A stretch of DNA of 32,461 nt from Bacteroides acidifaciens (lineage in GTDB: Bacteria > Bacteroidota > Bacteroidia > Bacteroidales > Bacteroidaceae), in NCBI RefSeq assembly GCF_024623065.1, contig NZ_JANJZR010000052.1:1-32461 (forward strand), written 5' to 3'. The notes beneath the pieces are model-generated. The model made no database searches, was not told the DNA's origin, and worked only from the letters and a program-made list of their open reading frames with translations. Made by a program: the position numbers and the translations under genes. Positions 7,408 to 16,318 of this stretch are shown in pieces. Numbering within the stretch: position 1 is the first letter of the stretch; each line of letters opens with the position of its first letter.

Positions 7408-9072
7408 ATGAGAAGCAAATTCCTATTTCTTTGTCTCTTCCTTTTTGGAATGTTGACAGCTTGCAAAAACACAAAATGGGTAGATGTTCCTACCGGTACT
7501 CCTCCCGAAGGTTCAGTTACGGGAAAACCGGGCGAAACTGAAGAACCCGATGATCCTGATCCTACAGATAAAACATTTATCAACTGTTCTTATATCCGTG
7601 GTGATTTTTTTGAAACGAATCGAATTTCGGGAGCAAGTATGGGTGCTTGCAACGATTTGATTTATCTGACGGCACGTCCTTATGCTGACGGTGATTTGAC
7701 TTTTGACTTACCCGTGAATGATGCAACACTTACAGGGGCAGCAACGTATGCTGCTTCTTATAATGGACGCAACGGAGTACTCAAATTGGATGGTACCGGC
7801 AAGATGAACGCCGGCGACGGTCTGTTGCATTCACCAGATGGAGCATTCAAGAAATTCACATTCGGTACTTATATATATGTCAGCGAGTGGGTGGACGGAG
7901 CTTGCTTGTTTAAAAAGGTAGACGACGGTTCTGTTGTCATCGCTTTCCAGTTGGGAGCAACGGAAGGTAATTTGAAACTGACTGTCGGAAGTGCTACGGC
8001 CACAGTGACGAATAGCGCATTGAAATCAGGAGCATGGCATTATGTAGCGGTGACTTATGATGGTGGCGCTGCCAAGTTATATATAGATACGAACAATACT
8101 GCCACTGACTTTACAGGCTCTCTGCCTGCTTCGGTTCCTAATACCCGTGCTGACTTTGTGATGGGAGAGAACCTAAAAGGTTATCTGGATGAAACATTTG
8201 TGAACAGTCTGCTGATGGGTACATTAGGAAGAAATCCCATCTCTTTTGATAATTGGAATAACACGAAAACACTTGCTTACTGGAAATATGATGACGCTGC
8301 AAAACCTGGTAAGGACTCGCATACATGGGCTATTCGTCTGGAGCAGATTCGTACTGCCTTGAATGGACAGGCAGGTGACCGGAAGATACGTTTGGGTATT
8401 GCTGGCGGCGAATGGTTGAAAATGGTCGGCAACGCAACTGCCCGTACTAACTTTGCCAATAACGTAAAGAAGGTGATCGAGCAATATAATCTGGATGGTG
8501 CGGACCTCGACTTTGAATGGGCTTATTCAGGTACTGATTTAGCCAATTACAGTAAAGCCATCGTGCAATTGCGTGAAGTATTGGGGAAAGATGTATTTTT
8601 GACCGTATCCCTACATCCTGTTTCTTACAAAATAAGTGCGGAAGCTATTGCAGCAGTCGATTTTATCTCGTTGCAATGCTATGGACCTTCAGTAAAACTT
8701 TTCTCTATGGAACGTTTCAAATCGGATGGTAAAGCTGCAGTCGATTATGGAATACCTCAGGATAAACTGGTCATGGGAGTACCTTTCTACGGGACTACGG
8801 GTACTGCCGGCGAGCAGGCTGCTTATTTTGATCTTGTCGGTAAGGGTAACCTGACTAATACTTCTGCAGACACATGGAGTTATGAAGGAAAGAACTATAC
8901 GCTCAACAGCCAGAATACGATTCGCCAGAAGACACAATATGTGTGCGAGAATGGTTTTGGAGGAATCATGAGCTGGGACTTGGCTACAGACGTAGACGTG
9001 ACGCATGAGATGTCTTTGTTGAAAGCAGTGAAAGAAGAGCTTGATTACTATGCCAATCCTACTGTAGAATAA
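7408..9072 (+). CDS. GH18 endoglycosidase lipoprotein with an inserted LamG-like domain
   Basis: This 554-residue lipoprotein (lipobox LTAC, Cys19) has an acidic Pro-rich spacer (about 30-55). GH18 barrel strands appear at about 57-68 and 82-95, then a jelly-roll segment at about 105-270 (KFTFGTYIYVSEW, WHYVAVTYDGGAAKLYID) looks like a LamG/concanavalin-like domain. The barrel resumes near 295 and holds the catalytic DGADLDFE (Asp363-Glu370, DxxDxDxE intact). GH18 enzymes of this kind in PULs are endo-beta-N-acetylglucosaminidases that cleave the chitobiose core of N-glycans, with chitinase-like cleavage as the alternative. It is the first gene of the PUL, 27 nt before susC, as expected for an enzyme that starts breakdown outside the cell. 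Residues after Cys19 (KNTKW) lack the acidic cluster typical of surface export, so surface display is likely from context but not shown. Confidence 0.88.
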   Translation: MRSKFLFLCLFLFGMLTACKNTKWVDVPTGTPPEGSVTGKPGETEEPDDPDPTDKTFINCSYIRGDFFETNRISGASMGACNDLIYLTARPYADGDLTFDLPVNDATLTGAATYAASYNGRNGVLKLDGTGKMNAGDGLLHSPDGAFKKFTFGTYIYVSEWVDGACLFKKVDDGSVVIAFQLGATEGNLKLTVGSATATVTNSALKSGAWHYVAVTYDGGAAKLYIDTNNTATDFTGSLPASVPNTRADFVMGENLKGYLDETFVNSLLMGTLGRNPISFDNWNNTKTLAYWKYDDAAKPGKDSHTWAIRLEQIRTALNGQAGDRKIRLGIAGGEWLKMVGNATARTNFANNVKKVIEQYNLDGADLDFEWAYSGTDLANYSKAIVQLREVLGKDVFLTVSLHPVSYKISAEAIAAVDFISLQCYGPSVKLFSMERFKSDGKAAVDYGIPQDKLVMGVPFYGTTGTAGEQAAYFDLVGKGNLTNTSADTWSYEGKNYTLNSQNTIRQKTQYVCENGFGGIMSWDLATDVDVTHEMSLLKAVKEELDYYANPTVE

Positions 9073-9099
9073 AATAGAATCTTAATTAAATATAATATT

Positions 9100-12000
9100 A
9101 TGGGAAAAAAGAAGTTCGTGAGAAAACAAGAACGCTTTGTTCTGTTTCTGATGCTCCTGTTATTATTTCCTCTGGGTGCGTTGGCACAACAAAAATTGAT
9201 AAAGGGACAGGTGGTAGACGAAATGGGAGAACCTATTATCGGTGCTACAGTCATAGTAAAAGGTGTAACCGAAGGAACGATTACAGATATTGACGGTAAT
9301 TTCTCTATTCAAGGAAAAGTAGGAAGCACTCTTTCTGTTACATATGTGGGATATGCCCCATTGCAGGTAAAAGTCACTAAACAGGAAGGTAACAGACTGG
9401 TGATGAAGGAAGATGCTAAGGTGCTGGATGAAGTTGTGGTGGTAGGTATGGATACACAAAAAAGAAATACCATTACGGCAGCTGTCGCTACATTGAAAGA
9501 TGACGCGATTGTGAATCGTCCTGTGACGGATGTTACCAGTGCTTTGCAAGGTAATATAGCCGGTTTGAACTTTGCTTCGGATGCAGTAGGCGGTGGTGTC
9601 GGTGGTGAAATCGGTGCCGATATTAAATTCAGTATTCGCGGTATCGGTTCTATTAACGGTGGCGAGCCTTATGTATTGGTGGATGGAGTGGAGCAGAGCA
9701 TGCAGAATGTGAATCCGGCCGATGTTGCCAGTATCAGTGTACTGAAAGATGCTTCTGCTTCTGCTGTATATGGTGCGCGTGCTGCTTATGGTGTGGTTCT
9801 AGTAACAACGAAGAGCGGTAAAAAAGAAAGAGCCAGTGTTACTTATCGTGGCACGGTAGGTTTCAGTGCACCTATCAATATGCCTAAAATGATGAATGCG
9901 TTGGAATACGCTGCGTATAATAACCAACAGTATGATAATGGAGGAGCTTCATCCGGTTTGCAAAAGATTTCGGATAAGACAATTGAGAAGATTAAGGGAT
10001 TTATGCAGAATCCTTATTCGGCTGAGTTCCCGGGGATTGAAGCGAATACCACCGGTGATGACTGGGCAGGTGCTTATTATAATCAATACGGTAATACAGA
10101 CTGGTTTGAATATTATTTCAAAGACAAATCTGTCCGCCATTCTCACAATTTGAGCGTGCAGGGAGGTTCTGATAAAGTAAACTATTATATTGGTATGGGA
10201 TATACCTATCAGGAAGGTTTGCTGGATAAGGTACAGGATGATCTGAGTAAATATAACCTGAATACCAAGTTACAGTTTAAGACAAGTGACTGGCTGCGCT
10301 TCAACCTGAATAACAATATTACTTTGCAGATGATCAAACGCCCAATGGCTAATCAGATGATTCTGTATAATAAGATCGGTAGCCACCGTCCGACTCAGGT
10401 GACTGAACTGCCAGTTGAATCAGAATATAATATACCTAGCTGGAATGAAATGTTGTATCTGAAAAATTCCAATTATCAGAGAAACCGTATTTCGGATGCC
10501 TTGTCGTTTTCGGCTACCGTAACTCCTTTGGAAGGTTGGGATATCACCGGAGAAATGAAAATACGTTTTGATGTTGAAAATAATAACCTGAAAATGAAAG
10601 ATGACCAGAAGTACGAAACTCCTGCAGGCACTTTCAAACCGGGCGATGCCACTAATCAGAGACAAGGATTTGCTTATCCGGGCATTAGCTGGAAAAACAT
10701 GTATTTCGGCTCTTACACACGTGGTAGCATGTTTAATTATTATCTGTCGCCTAATCTGTCAAGTTCTTATACTCACCAGTGGGGAGATCATTTCTTTAAG
10801 GCAATGGCGGGTTACCAGATGGAATTGCAGGAGTATTCGGAAGAATATATGTATAAAGACGGTATGTTGAGTAACGATATTTATTCATTTGATAATGCCA
10901 GCGGAAATGTGATAGCAGGTGAAGCCCGTTCACACTGGGCTACGATGGGATTCTATACTCGTCTGAACTGGAACTACAATAATATTTATTTTCTGGAGTT
11001 CAGCGGACGTTATGATGGTTCTTCCCGTTTTGCTCCAGGCCACCGTTGGGGATTCTTCCCGTCATTCTCTGCCGGTTATGATATTGCACGCACTCCTTAT
11101 TTCCAGCAATTGGCACTTCCTGTGTCTCAGTTGAAAGTACGTGTATCTTATGGTCGTCTGGGAAATCAGAATGGTGCAGGTCTATATGATTACATTGCTC
11201 AAATGCCGTTGGATGCACAAGGGACCAACGCTTGGCTGCTGCCTGGAATTTCGTCTTCCACGGCGTCCAAAGGAACAATTGCCAAGACTCCGAAAATGAT
11301 CAGCCCATACATCACCTGGGAGAAAGTGGATAATGCCAACTTAGGTTTTGACTTAATGTTATTAAAAAACCGCTTGTCACTAACTGCCGACTTCTACCAA
11401 CGTACGACACGTGACATGATTGGTCCGGCAGAGTCTATCCCAAGCATCAGTGGCATTGCTTCGGATGACCGTGCTAAAGTGAACAATGCCACTTTGCGTA
11501 ACCGTGGTTGGGAACTTTCTGTAAGTTGGAATGATAAACTGAAATGTGGTTTTAGCTATGGAGTCGGTTTCAATGTATTTAACTACAAGGCTGTCGTGAC
11601 CAAGTATAATAATCCTGAAGGTATCATTTACAATAATCATACAGGTCTGGCTGCCAATAAAGGTTATTATGAAGGTATGGATATTGGTGAAATATGGGGA
11701 TATCGCGCAGACGATCTTTTCCTGTCGAACCGTGAAATTGATGATTACCTGAGAAATGTAAATCTGACAGCGTTCAAGTCGAATGACCTTTGGCGTCGCG
11801 GTGACTTAAAATATATCGATTCCAATGGGGATGGTAGAGTAGACGGTGGTAAAGGTACTTTGGCTGATCACGGAGATTTGCAGATTATTGGTAATACGAC
11901 TCCCAAATATTCGTTCGGTATCAACTTGAATCTGGGATATAAAGGTTTTGAAGTATCTACATTGTTGCAAGGTGTGGCTAAGAGAGATTTTCCGATTTCC

Positions 12001-12459
12001 GGAAGTAACTATATGTTTGGTGGAAACAACTACAATTTCAAAGAACATCTCGATTATTTCAGCACAGAGAATCCGAATGGATACTTGCCGCGTCTGACCG
12101 GCTGGAAGGATGACAAAGACTTTTTGGTGAATACCGGATATAACACCACACGTTATCTGTTGAATGCTGCTTACATGCGTATGAAGAATCTGACGGTTGC
12201 TTATACCTTCAACAAAAAACAACTGAAACATATTGGTATCAGCAATCTGAAAGTATATGTGACTTGCGATAACTTATTCACCGTAACGAAACTGCCGAAA
12301 CAATTTGATCCGGAAACACTGAATCAGGTGAATATGTCGGCTGGCGGTGATGCTCAAAATAGGGCTCCGGGTCTGACTTCTCCTATGAAGCAGAATGGTA
12401 ACGGTATGGTATACCCGATGAACCGTAACTTCGTATTCGGACTTGATTTCACCTTTTAA
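9100..12459 (+). CDS. SusC-like TonB-dependent outer-membrane transporter
   Basis: This 1119-residue protein imports oligosaccharides across the outer membrane, powered by TonB. A signal peptide (1-29, ending LGALAQ) is followed by a carboxypeptidase-D regulatory-like beta-sandwich (about 32-105), a TonB-box-like DEVVVVGM (110-117), a plug domain (about 118-240, with IRGIGSINGGEPYVLVDGV and SASAVYGARAAYGVVLVTT) and a 22-strand-type barrel ending in the terminal aromatic of FGLDFTF. There is no N-terminal STN domain, so it should not signal to an anti-sigma factor; this fits HTCS control. SusD begins a few bases downstream, as in all SusC/SusD pairs. The substrate is set by the PUL context, not by readable motifs. 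Confidence 0.97.
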   Translation: MGKKKFVRKQERFVLFLMLLLLFPLGALAQQKLIKGQVVDEMGEPIIGATVIVKGVTEGTITDIDGNFSIQGKVGSTLSVTYVGYAPLQVKVTKQEGNRLVMKEDAKVLDEVVVVGMDTQKRNTITAAVATLKDDAIVNRPVTDVTSALQGNIAGLNFASDAVGGGVGGEIGADIKFSIRGIGSINGGEPYVLVDGVEQSMQNVNPADVASISVLKDASASAVYGARAAYGVVLVTTKSGKKERASVTYRGTVGFSAPINMPKMMNALEYAAYNNQQYDNGGASSGLQKISDKTIEKIKGFMQNPYSAEFPGIEANTTGDDWAGAYYNQYGNTDWFEYYFKDKSVRHSHNLSVQGGSDKVNYYIGMGYTYQEGLLDKVQDDLSKYNLNTKLQFKTSDWLRFNLNNNITLQMIKRPMANQMILYNKIGSHRPTQVTELPVESEYNIPSWNEMLYLKNSNYQRNRISDALSFSATVTPLEGWDITGEMKIRFDVENNNLKMKDDQKYETPAGTFKPGDATNQRQGFAYPGISWKNMYFGSYTRGSMFNYYLSPNLSSSYTHQWGDHFFKAMAGYQMELQEYSEEYMYKDGMLSNDIYSFDNASGNVIAGEARSHWATMGFYTRLNWNYNNIYFLEFSGRYDGSSRFAPGHRWGFFPSFSAGYDIARTPYFQQLALPVSQLKVRVSYGRLGNQNGAGLYDYIAQMPLDAQGTNAWLLPGISSSTASKGTIAKTPKMISPYITWEKVDNANLGFDLMLLKNRLSLTADFYQRTTRDMIGPAESIPSISGIASDDRAKVNNATLRNRGWELSVSWNDKLKCGFSYGVGFNVFNYKAVVTKYNNPEGIIYNNHTGLAANKGYYEGMDIGEIWGYRADDLFLSNREIDDYLRNVNLTAFKSNDLWRRGDLKYIDSNGDGRVDGGKGTLADHGDLQIIGNTTPKYSFGINLNLGYKGFEVSTLLQGVAKRDFPISGSNYMFGGNNYNFKEHLDYFSTENPNGYLPRLTGWKDDKDFLVNTGYNTTRYLLNAAYMRMKNLTVAYTFNKKQLKHIGISNLKVYVTCDNLFTVTKLPKQFDPETLNQVNMSAGGDAQNRAPGLTSPMKQNGNGMVYPMNRNFVFGLDFTF

Positions 12460-12472
12460 TTAGAGAATGACG

Positions 12473-14290
12473 ATGAAAAAAATATATATATTATTAGTGG
12501 TTGGGGCAAGTTTCATGATGTCGGCATGTTCGGACTTCCTGGACAGAGAGCCTTTGACAACACCCAATAGTGAGACATTCCTTTCCAATGCAAGTGCCGT
12601 GAACAACTATATCAACGGTTTGTATATAGCACTTCCTTCTTTCGGGACTTACGATATGGGAGTTCGTGGAGAAGAAAAGAACAGTGATAATATCGTTGCG
12701 GAGGTTTATGACAAACGTCTGAACGGAGAATTGCAGGAAAACGGAGGAGGTACTACGGAATGGCAGAAAGGATATCAGAACCTGCGTAATGTGAATTATT
12801 TCTTTGAATACTATAAAGTGCCGGAAACAGAAGAGACGAAAGATGTACTTTCAATGAAAGGTGAGGCTTATTTTTTCCGTGCATACTGGCATTTTTATTT
12901 GCTGACCAGATTTGGAAGTATTCCTGTGATGGATAGATTCTGGGACGGCAATGCAACTGTCGGCGGTTTGCAGATTCCTCCACGTGACCGTTCCGCAGTG
13001 GCGCAGTTTATTCTTGACGATCTGAATACAGCTAAGGGATTACTTCACTCGCGTAGCCAGTATAAAGGTTTGAGAGTGTGTAAGGAGGCCGCTATTATTA
13101 TGGCTATGAGAGTGGCCCTTTATGAAGGTACCTGGGAGAAATATCACAAAGGAACAGACTTTGCCGCTGCTGAAGATAAATCGGCAGACTTACTGGGACA
13201 GGTGCTGACACTGGGCGATGAACTGTTTGGTATGGGACTTGCTTTGAACACAAAAGCTACCGATAAGAATGCAGTGAATATAGAAGATGCTTATGCGCAT
13301 ATATTCAACTCGAAAGACCTGTCGGATATGACAGAGGTTGTATTTTGGAAGAAATATTCGATAGCAGATGGTGTGATTCATAATCTGAGCAGTAATCTGG
13401 GAGCGGGTTATGTAGATAACAGCGGACCGGCAGGTTTATCTCAGTCGTTGGTTGATAATTACTTGAATGCTGACGGAACACCTATCAATCCTGCTGACGG
13501 CATTTTTAAAGATTTCAATTTGACTTTTAAAGGCCGTGACGGACGTTTGCTGGCGACGGTTATGCATTCAAATTGTAAGTTTAAGTCAACCTCACCGGAA
13601 TCAAAATCGAAAGCGATGCTGGTAGAGGAATATTCGGAAGAGAACAAACAGATAGTTCGTCCCCCTTATCTGACTGAAGGCGGTCCTGCGCGTAATGCTA
13701 CCGGTTATCACATCCGTATGAGTATCGATACTACATATGTAAGCGGTCAGGGCGAGACGTCTCTTCCGGTGATCCGTTATGCGGAAGCTCTGCTGGCTTA
13801 TGCGGAAGCTGCGGAAGAATTGGGAAAATGTACTTCTGCTGTTTTGGAAAAAACTTTAAAACCATTGCGCGAGCGCGCTGGGGTGACGTACAAAGACCCG
13901 TCTGAAATCGATCCTAATTTCACCGATTTTGGTTATACCATTTCTGCCAATTTGCAGGAAATCCGTCGGGAAAGACGTGCAGAACTGGCTTTGCAAGGTT
14001 TTCGTCTTGATGATTTGATGCGTTGGAGAGCTCATAAACTGATTCAGGGAAAACGTGGAACCGGTGCTTATTTTGGTACAGACGGTGTATTGTACAAAGC
14101 ATTCGATCCTAAAAACGCAGCGGACTTGAAAACGATTCTGACTACAGACGGCTGGCTCGACCCACAGAAGGAACTTCTTCCGAGAGGCTATCAGTTTGAT
14201 GCTAACCGCGATTACCTGTTGCCGGTACCTCCGAGTGAGATATCGTTGAATCATGAGTTGAAACAGAATCCGGGCTGGCAACGGAAATAG
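12473..14290 (+). CDS. SusD-like outer-membrane glycan-binding lipoprotein
   Basis: This 605-residue lipoprotein (lipobox MSAC, Cys19, then SDFLDREP) is the surface partner that forms the lid on SusC. It has the SusD/RagB architecture: an N-terminal SusD-like region with helical repeats, the YFFRAYWHFYLLTRFG helix (about 135-150), the ERRAELALQGFRLDDLMRW segment near 500, and the family C-terminus with LLPVPPSEI and LKQNPGW. Two ATGs are possible: 12467 lies directly after the SusC stop, and 12473 has an AGAG stretch at a better distance, so I chose 12473. The acidic residues just after the lipidated cysteine fit surface export. The gene is clearly co-transcribed with susC. Confidence 0.95.
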   Translation: MKKIYILLVVGASFMMSACSDFLDREPLTTPNSETFLSNASAVNNYINGLYIALPSFGTYDMGVRGEEKNSDNIVAEVYDKRLNGELQENGGGTTEWQKGYQNLRNVNYFFEYYKVPETEETKDVLSMKGEAYFFRAYWHFYLLTRFGSIPVMDRFWDGNATVGGLQIPPRDRSAVAQFILDDLNTAKGLLHSRSQYKGLRVCKEAAIIMAMRVALYEGTWEKYHKGTDFAAAEDKSADLLGQVLTLGDELFGMGLALNTKATDKNAVNIEDAYAHIFNSKDLSDMTEVVFWKKYSIADGVIHNLSSNLGAGYVDNSGPAGLSQSLVDNYLNADGTPINPADGIFKDFNLTFKGRDGRLLATVMHSNCKFKSTSPESKSKAMLVEEYSEENKQIVRPPYLTEGGPARNATGYHIRMSIDTTYVSGQGETSLPVIRYAEALLAYAEAAEELGKCTSAVLEKTLKPLRERAGVTYKDPSEIDPNFTDFGYTISANLQEIRRERRAELALQGFRLDDLMRWRAHKLIQGKRGTGAYFGTDGVLYKAFDPKNAADLKTILTTDGWLDPQKELLPRGYQFDANRDYLLPVPPSEISLNHELKQNPGWQRK

Positions 14291-14335
14291 GAGAATGGAA
14301 CAAGATTCATTTATGATAATTAGATAGATAAAGAT

Positions 14336-16117
14336 ATGAAGAACATATTATATAAAATACTTCCGGTATGTTTGTTGACCATCGGTTTGACAGGATGTGA
14401 GGATGAGACCAAGTATCGTCCTCTGCCGGAAGCTGTACCTTTGACAATGAGCATCAATGAAAAGGCGTTTGTGATGGGAGAACACTTGAAAGTAGATATT
14501 AAAGTGGAACCAGATGCTGATGGTAATGAGGTGGTAGCTAACGAAGATTTCGATATTTACTTTACGGCAAAAGCCGGAACGGAAGATGTAGCGAATGTGT
14601 TCGAACCATTTAGTAGTATTGTTACTTTCCCGAAAGGAGAGAAGCAGATTCAGGTGGATTTTCCGGTTAAGACTTCCGGATTAGTTGGTACTACTACGAT
14701 GGAGTTTGTTGCTTTCGCACGTGGTTATAAGATGGCTAATTCCAGTCAGGGAATCAAGGTATCTGATTATTATCGGATATCCATGTCTCTGGAAAATAAT
14801 ACAGAAAATGTGGTGACAGAAGGCGGTAAGTTTGTATTGGTTGCCAAAGTAGACAAACCGAGTTCTGTGCCACTCGAAGTCACTATTACTCCGAAGGAAG
14901 GGGAAGAGGGCAGGTATGACAATCTACCTTCTACTTTAACTATTCCTGCAGGAAGAACTTCGGTCAAAAGTGCTGCTGTGACTATCAAACAGGACTATGA
15001 AATGACAGGCGACTTGCAGTTGGTATTGAATCTGAAAAGTAATTCTTCTTCCAATCCGATGACTGCTCCTGCATTGACTATTACTATGACAGACCTGGAA
15101 TCAATGGCTGATCCTAATTTGTATGATATGACTACTGTATATGAGAATCCGAACATCATGTTTATTTCTTATGATGATGACTGGTTTACGGGTAAAGAAA
15201 CAGCTAAGATGGACGAAGGAACAGCACATCCGAATGCCGAATTGGGCAGTCAGTGGAAGTTTGATTATGCTATTGAGTTCCATAAAAATTCAACATCGGG
15301 AGATTATCAAAAATTAGGTAATGCAACGGATGCCAATAGAGGAAATGTTTTAAAGATTGATTGGACCAAATACGCAAAAGTTACTGATGAAGGTGAATTG
15401 AATATTTGTGTAGGTGTAGAAGGTACTAATTATGGAACAGCAGGAATACATTGCTGTAAGTCTTTAGGGCAGATGTGGGCACAAAATGTTACACGTATAT
15501 ATCCGGGTATGCGTATTGAAATGAAAGTTCGTTTAGGAGGTAATAGAACAGGATTTGTACCGATGATAGAGGTGAAGAATCCAGCAACTGCTACTACATG
15601 TAAAGAAGCTAAGCGATCAATCTGTATACTTAAGAATGTTTCCGGCTCTGCAATCACCCAATCGGTGAGGGGAGAGGTTGTCAGTGATGCGAAGAGCGTA
15701 GTATCTGCTATTCCTAAAGTAGAAGATTATAATATTTATTGGGTCGAACTAGTCGATGAAAATACAATAAAGTTAGGTATTAATGGTTCTACAACCTTGG
15801 AAGTCACAAGGGATATGTTGGATTCATGGCCTTTTACCAAAGCTTCTACAGGAACATCAGTTGGAGCGAAAGGTCTTTATTTAGTAATGCGAATGGACTT
15901 GTTCGGAGAAGGTAATAGTGTTTCTTCTGAACTTCCGGCAGGTTGGGATACTGAACTGAAGTCAATTAATCCTGCAAATTATGCAACAGAAGGACCAAGA
16001 ATGATAATAGACTGGATTCGTTTCTATGTAAATGATAACTATAAACGGGAAGCGAATGAACTTGTGAATAGAGACTATAAAGTCTCAATTCCTGGTAAGT
16101 TCTACCAGTTCTATTAA
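14336..16117 (+). CDS. Surface glycan-binding lipoprotein (SGBP) with GH16-like C-terminal fold
   Basis: This 593-residue lipoprotein (lipobox LTGC, Cys21) has the acidic sequence EDET directly after the cysteine, typical of Bacteroides surface lipoproteins. Residues about 30-145 and 146-252 look like two Ig/Calx-beta-type sandwich domains; the second has VVTEGGKFVLVAKVDKPSS and ends in ALTITMTD. Residues about 270-570 resemble a concanavalin-type GH16 fold: WKFDYAIEF, DYNIYWVELVDENTIKLGING and RMIIDWIRFYVND match the framework strands. I find no ExDxxE catalytic motif, so it probably binds rather than cuts glycan. Position directly after susD is where such binding proteins occur. The C-terminal half is more A/T-rich than the N-terminal half. 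A hydrolase with an unusual active site cannot be excluded. Confidence 0.8.
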   Translation: MKNILYKILPVCLLTIGLTGCEDETKYRPLPEAVPLTMSINEKAFVMGEHLKVDIKVEPDADGNEVVANEDFDIYFTAKAGTEDVANVFEPFSSIVTFPKGEKQIQVDFPVKTSGLVGTTTMEFVAFARGYKMANSSQGIKVSDYYRISMSLENNTENVVTEGGKFVLVAKVDKPSSVPLEVTITPKEGEEGRYDNLPSTLTIPAGRTSVKSAAVTIKQDYEMTGDLQLVLNLKSNSSSNPMTAPALTITMTDLESMADPNLYDMTTVYENPNIMFISYDDDWFTGKETAKMDEGTAHPNAELGSQWKFDYAIEFHKNSTSGDYQKLGNATDANRGNVLKIDWTKYAKVTDEGELNICVGVEGTNYGTAGIHCCKSLGQMWAQNVTRIYPGMRIEMKVRLGGNRTGFVPMIEVKNPATATTCKEAKRSICILKNVSGSAITQSVRGEVVSDAKSVVSAIPKVEDYNIYWVELVDENTIKLGINGSTTLEVTRDMLDSWPFTKASTGTSVGAKGLYLVMRMDLFGEGNSVSSELPAGWDTELKSINPANYATEGPRMIIDWIRFYVNDNYKREANELVNRDYKVSIPGKFYQFY

Positions 16118-16161
16118 TCTGTCATATTGACGAACCGTTTTCAATAGTATGAAATAAGTTC

Positions 16162-16205
16162 AATGCCGGAAGGCCATCGTGCAACAGCGATTTACTTCCG
16201 GCATT
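16162..16205 (+). terminator. Long stem-loop between the SGBP and sulfatase genes
   Basis: AATGCCGGAAG (16162-16172) and CTTCCGGCATT (16195-16205) form a perfect 11-bp stem, with an inner ATCG/CGAT helix in the loop. Only a weak TTT follows, so complete termination is doubtful. Partial termination, or a 3'-end stabiliser for the susC/susD/SGBP transcript, fits better. A promoter box follows 78 bp downstream. Confidence 0.55.
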
Positions 16206-16283
16206 TACTGCTAATTCGGGTGGAAATAGAGAATATTGTAAATACATTAGCTATTTGTAGACATACTTTTTACATATCTTCCC

Positions 16284-16291
16284 TATCTTTG
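16284..16291 (+). promoter_or_regulatory. Internal PUL promoter ahead of the sulfatase
   Basis: TATCTTTG lies 27 nt before the sulfatase ATG at 16319 and downstream of the stem-loop at 16162-16205. It suggests a second transcription unit covering sulfatase, GH20 and GH2. Confidence 0.6.
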
Positions 16292-16318
16292 CCATGTAAT
16301 CTAAATAAATTAATCATT

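Noticed and set aside
15120..16117. Active GH16 endo-glycanase
   Set aside because: Framework strands look GH16-like, but no ExDxxE catalytic motif is visible.
16163..16318. Sulfatase reading frame opening at ATG 16163
   Set aside because: The extra 52 codons run through a hairpin and a promoter box, and would bury the signal peptide and lipobox inside the protein.
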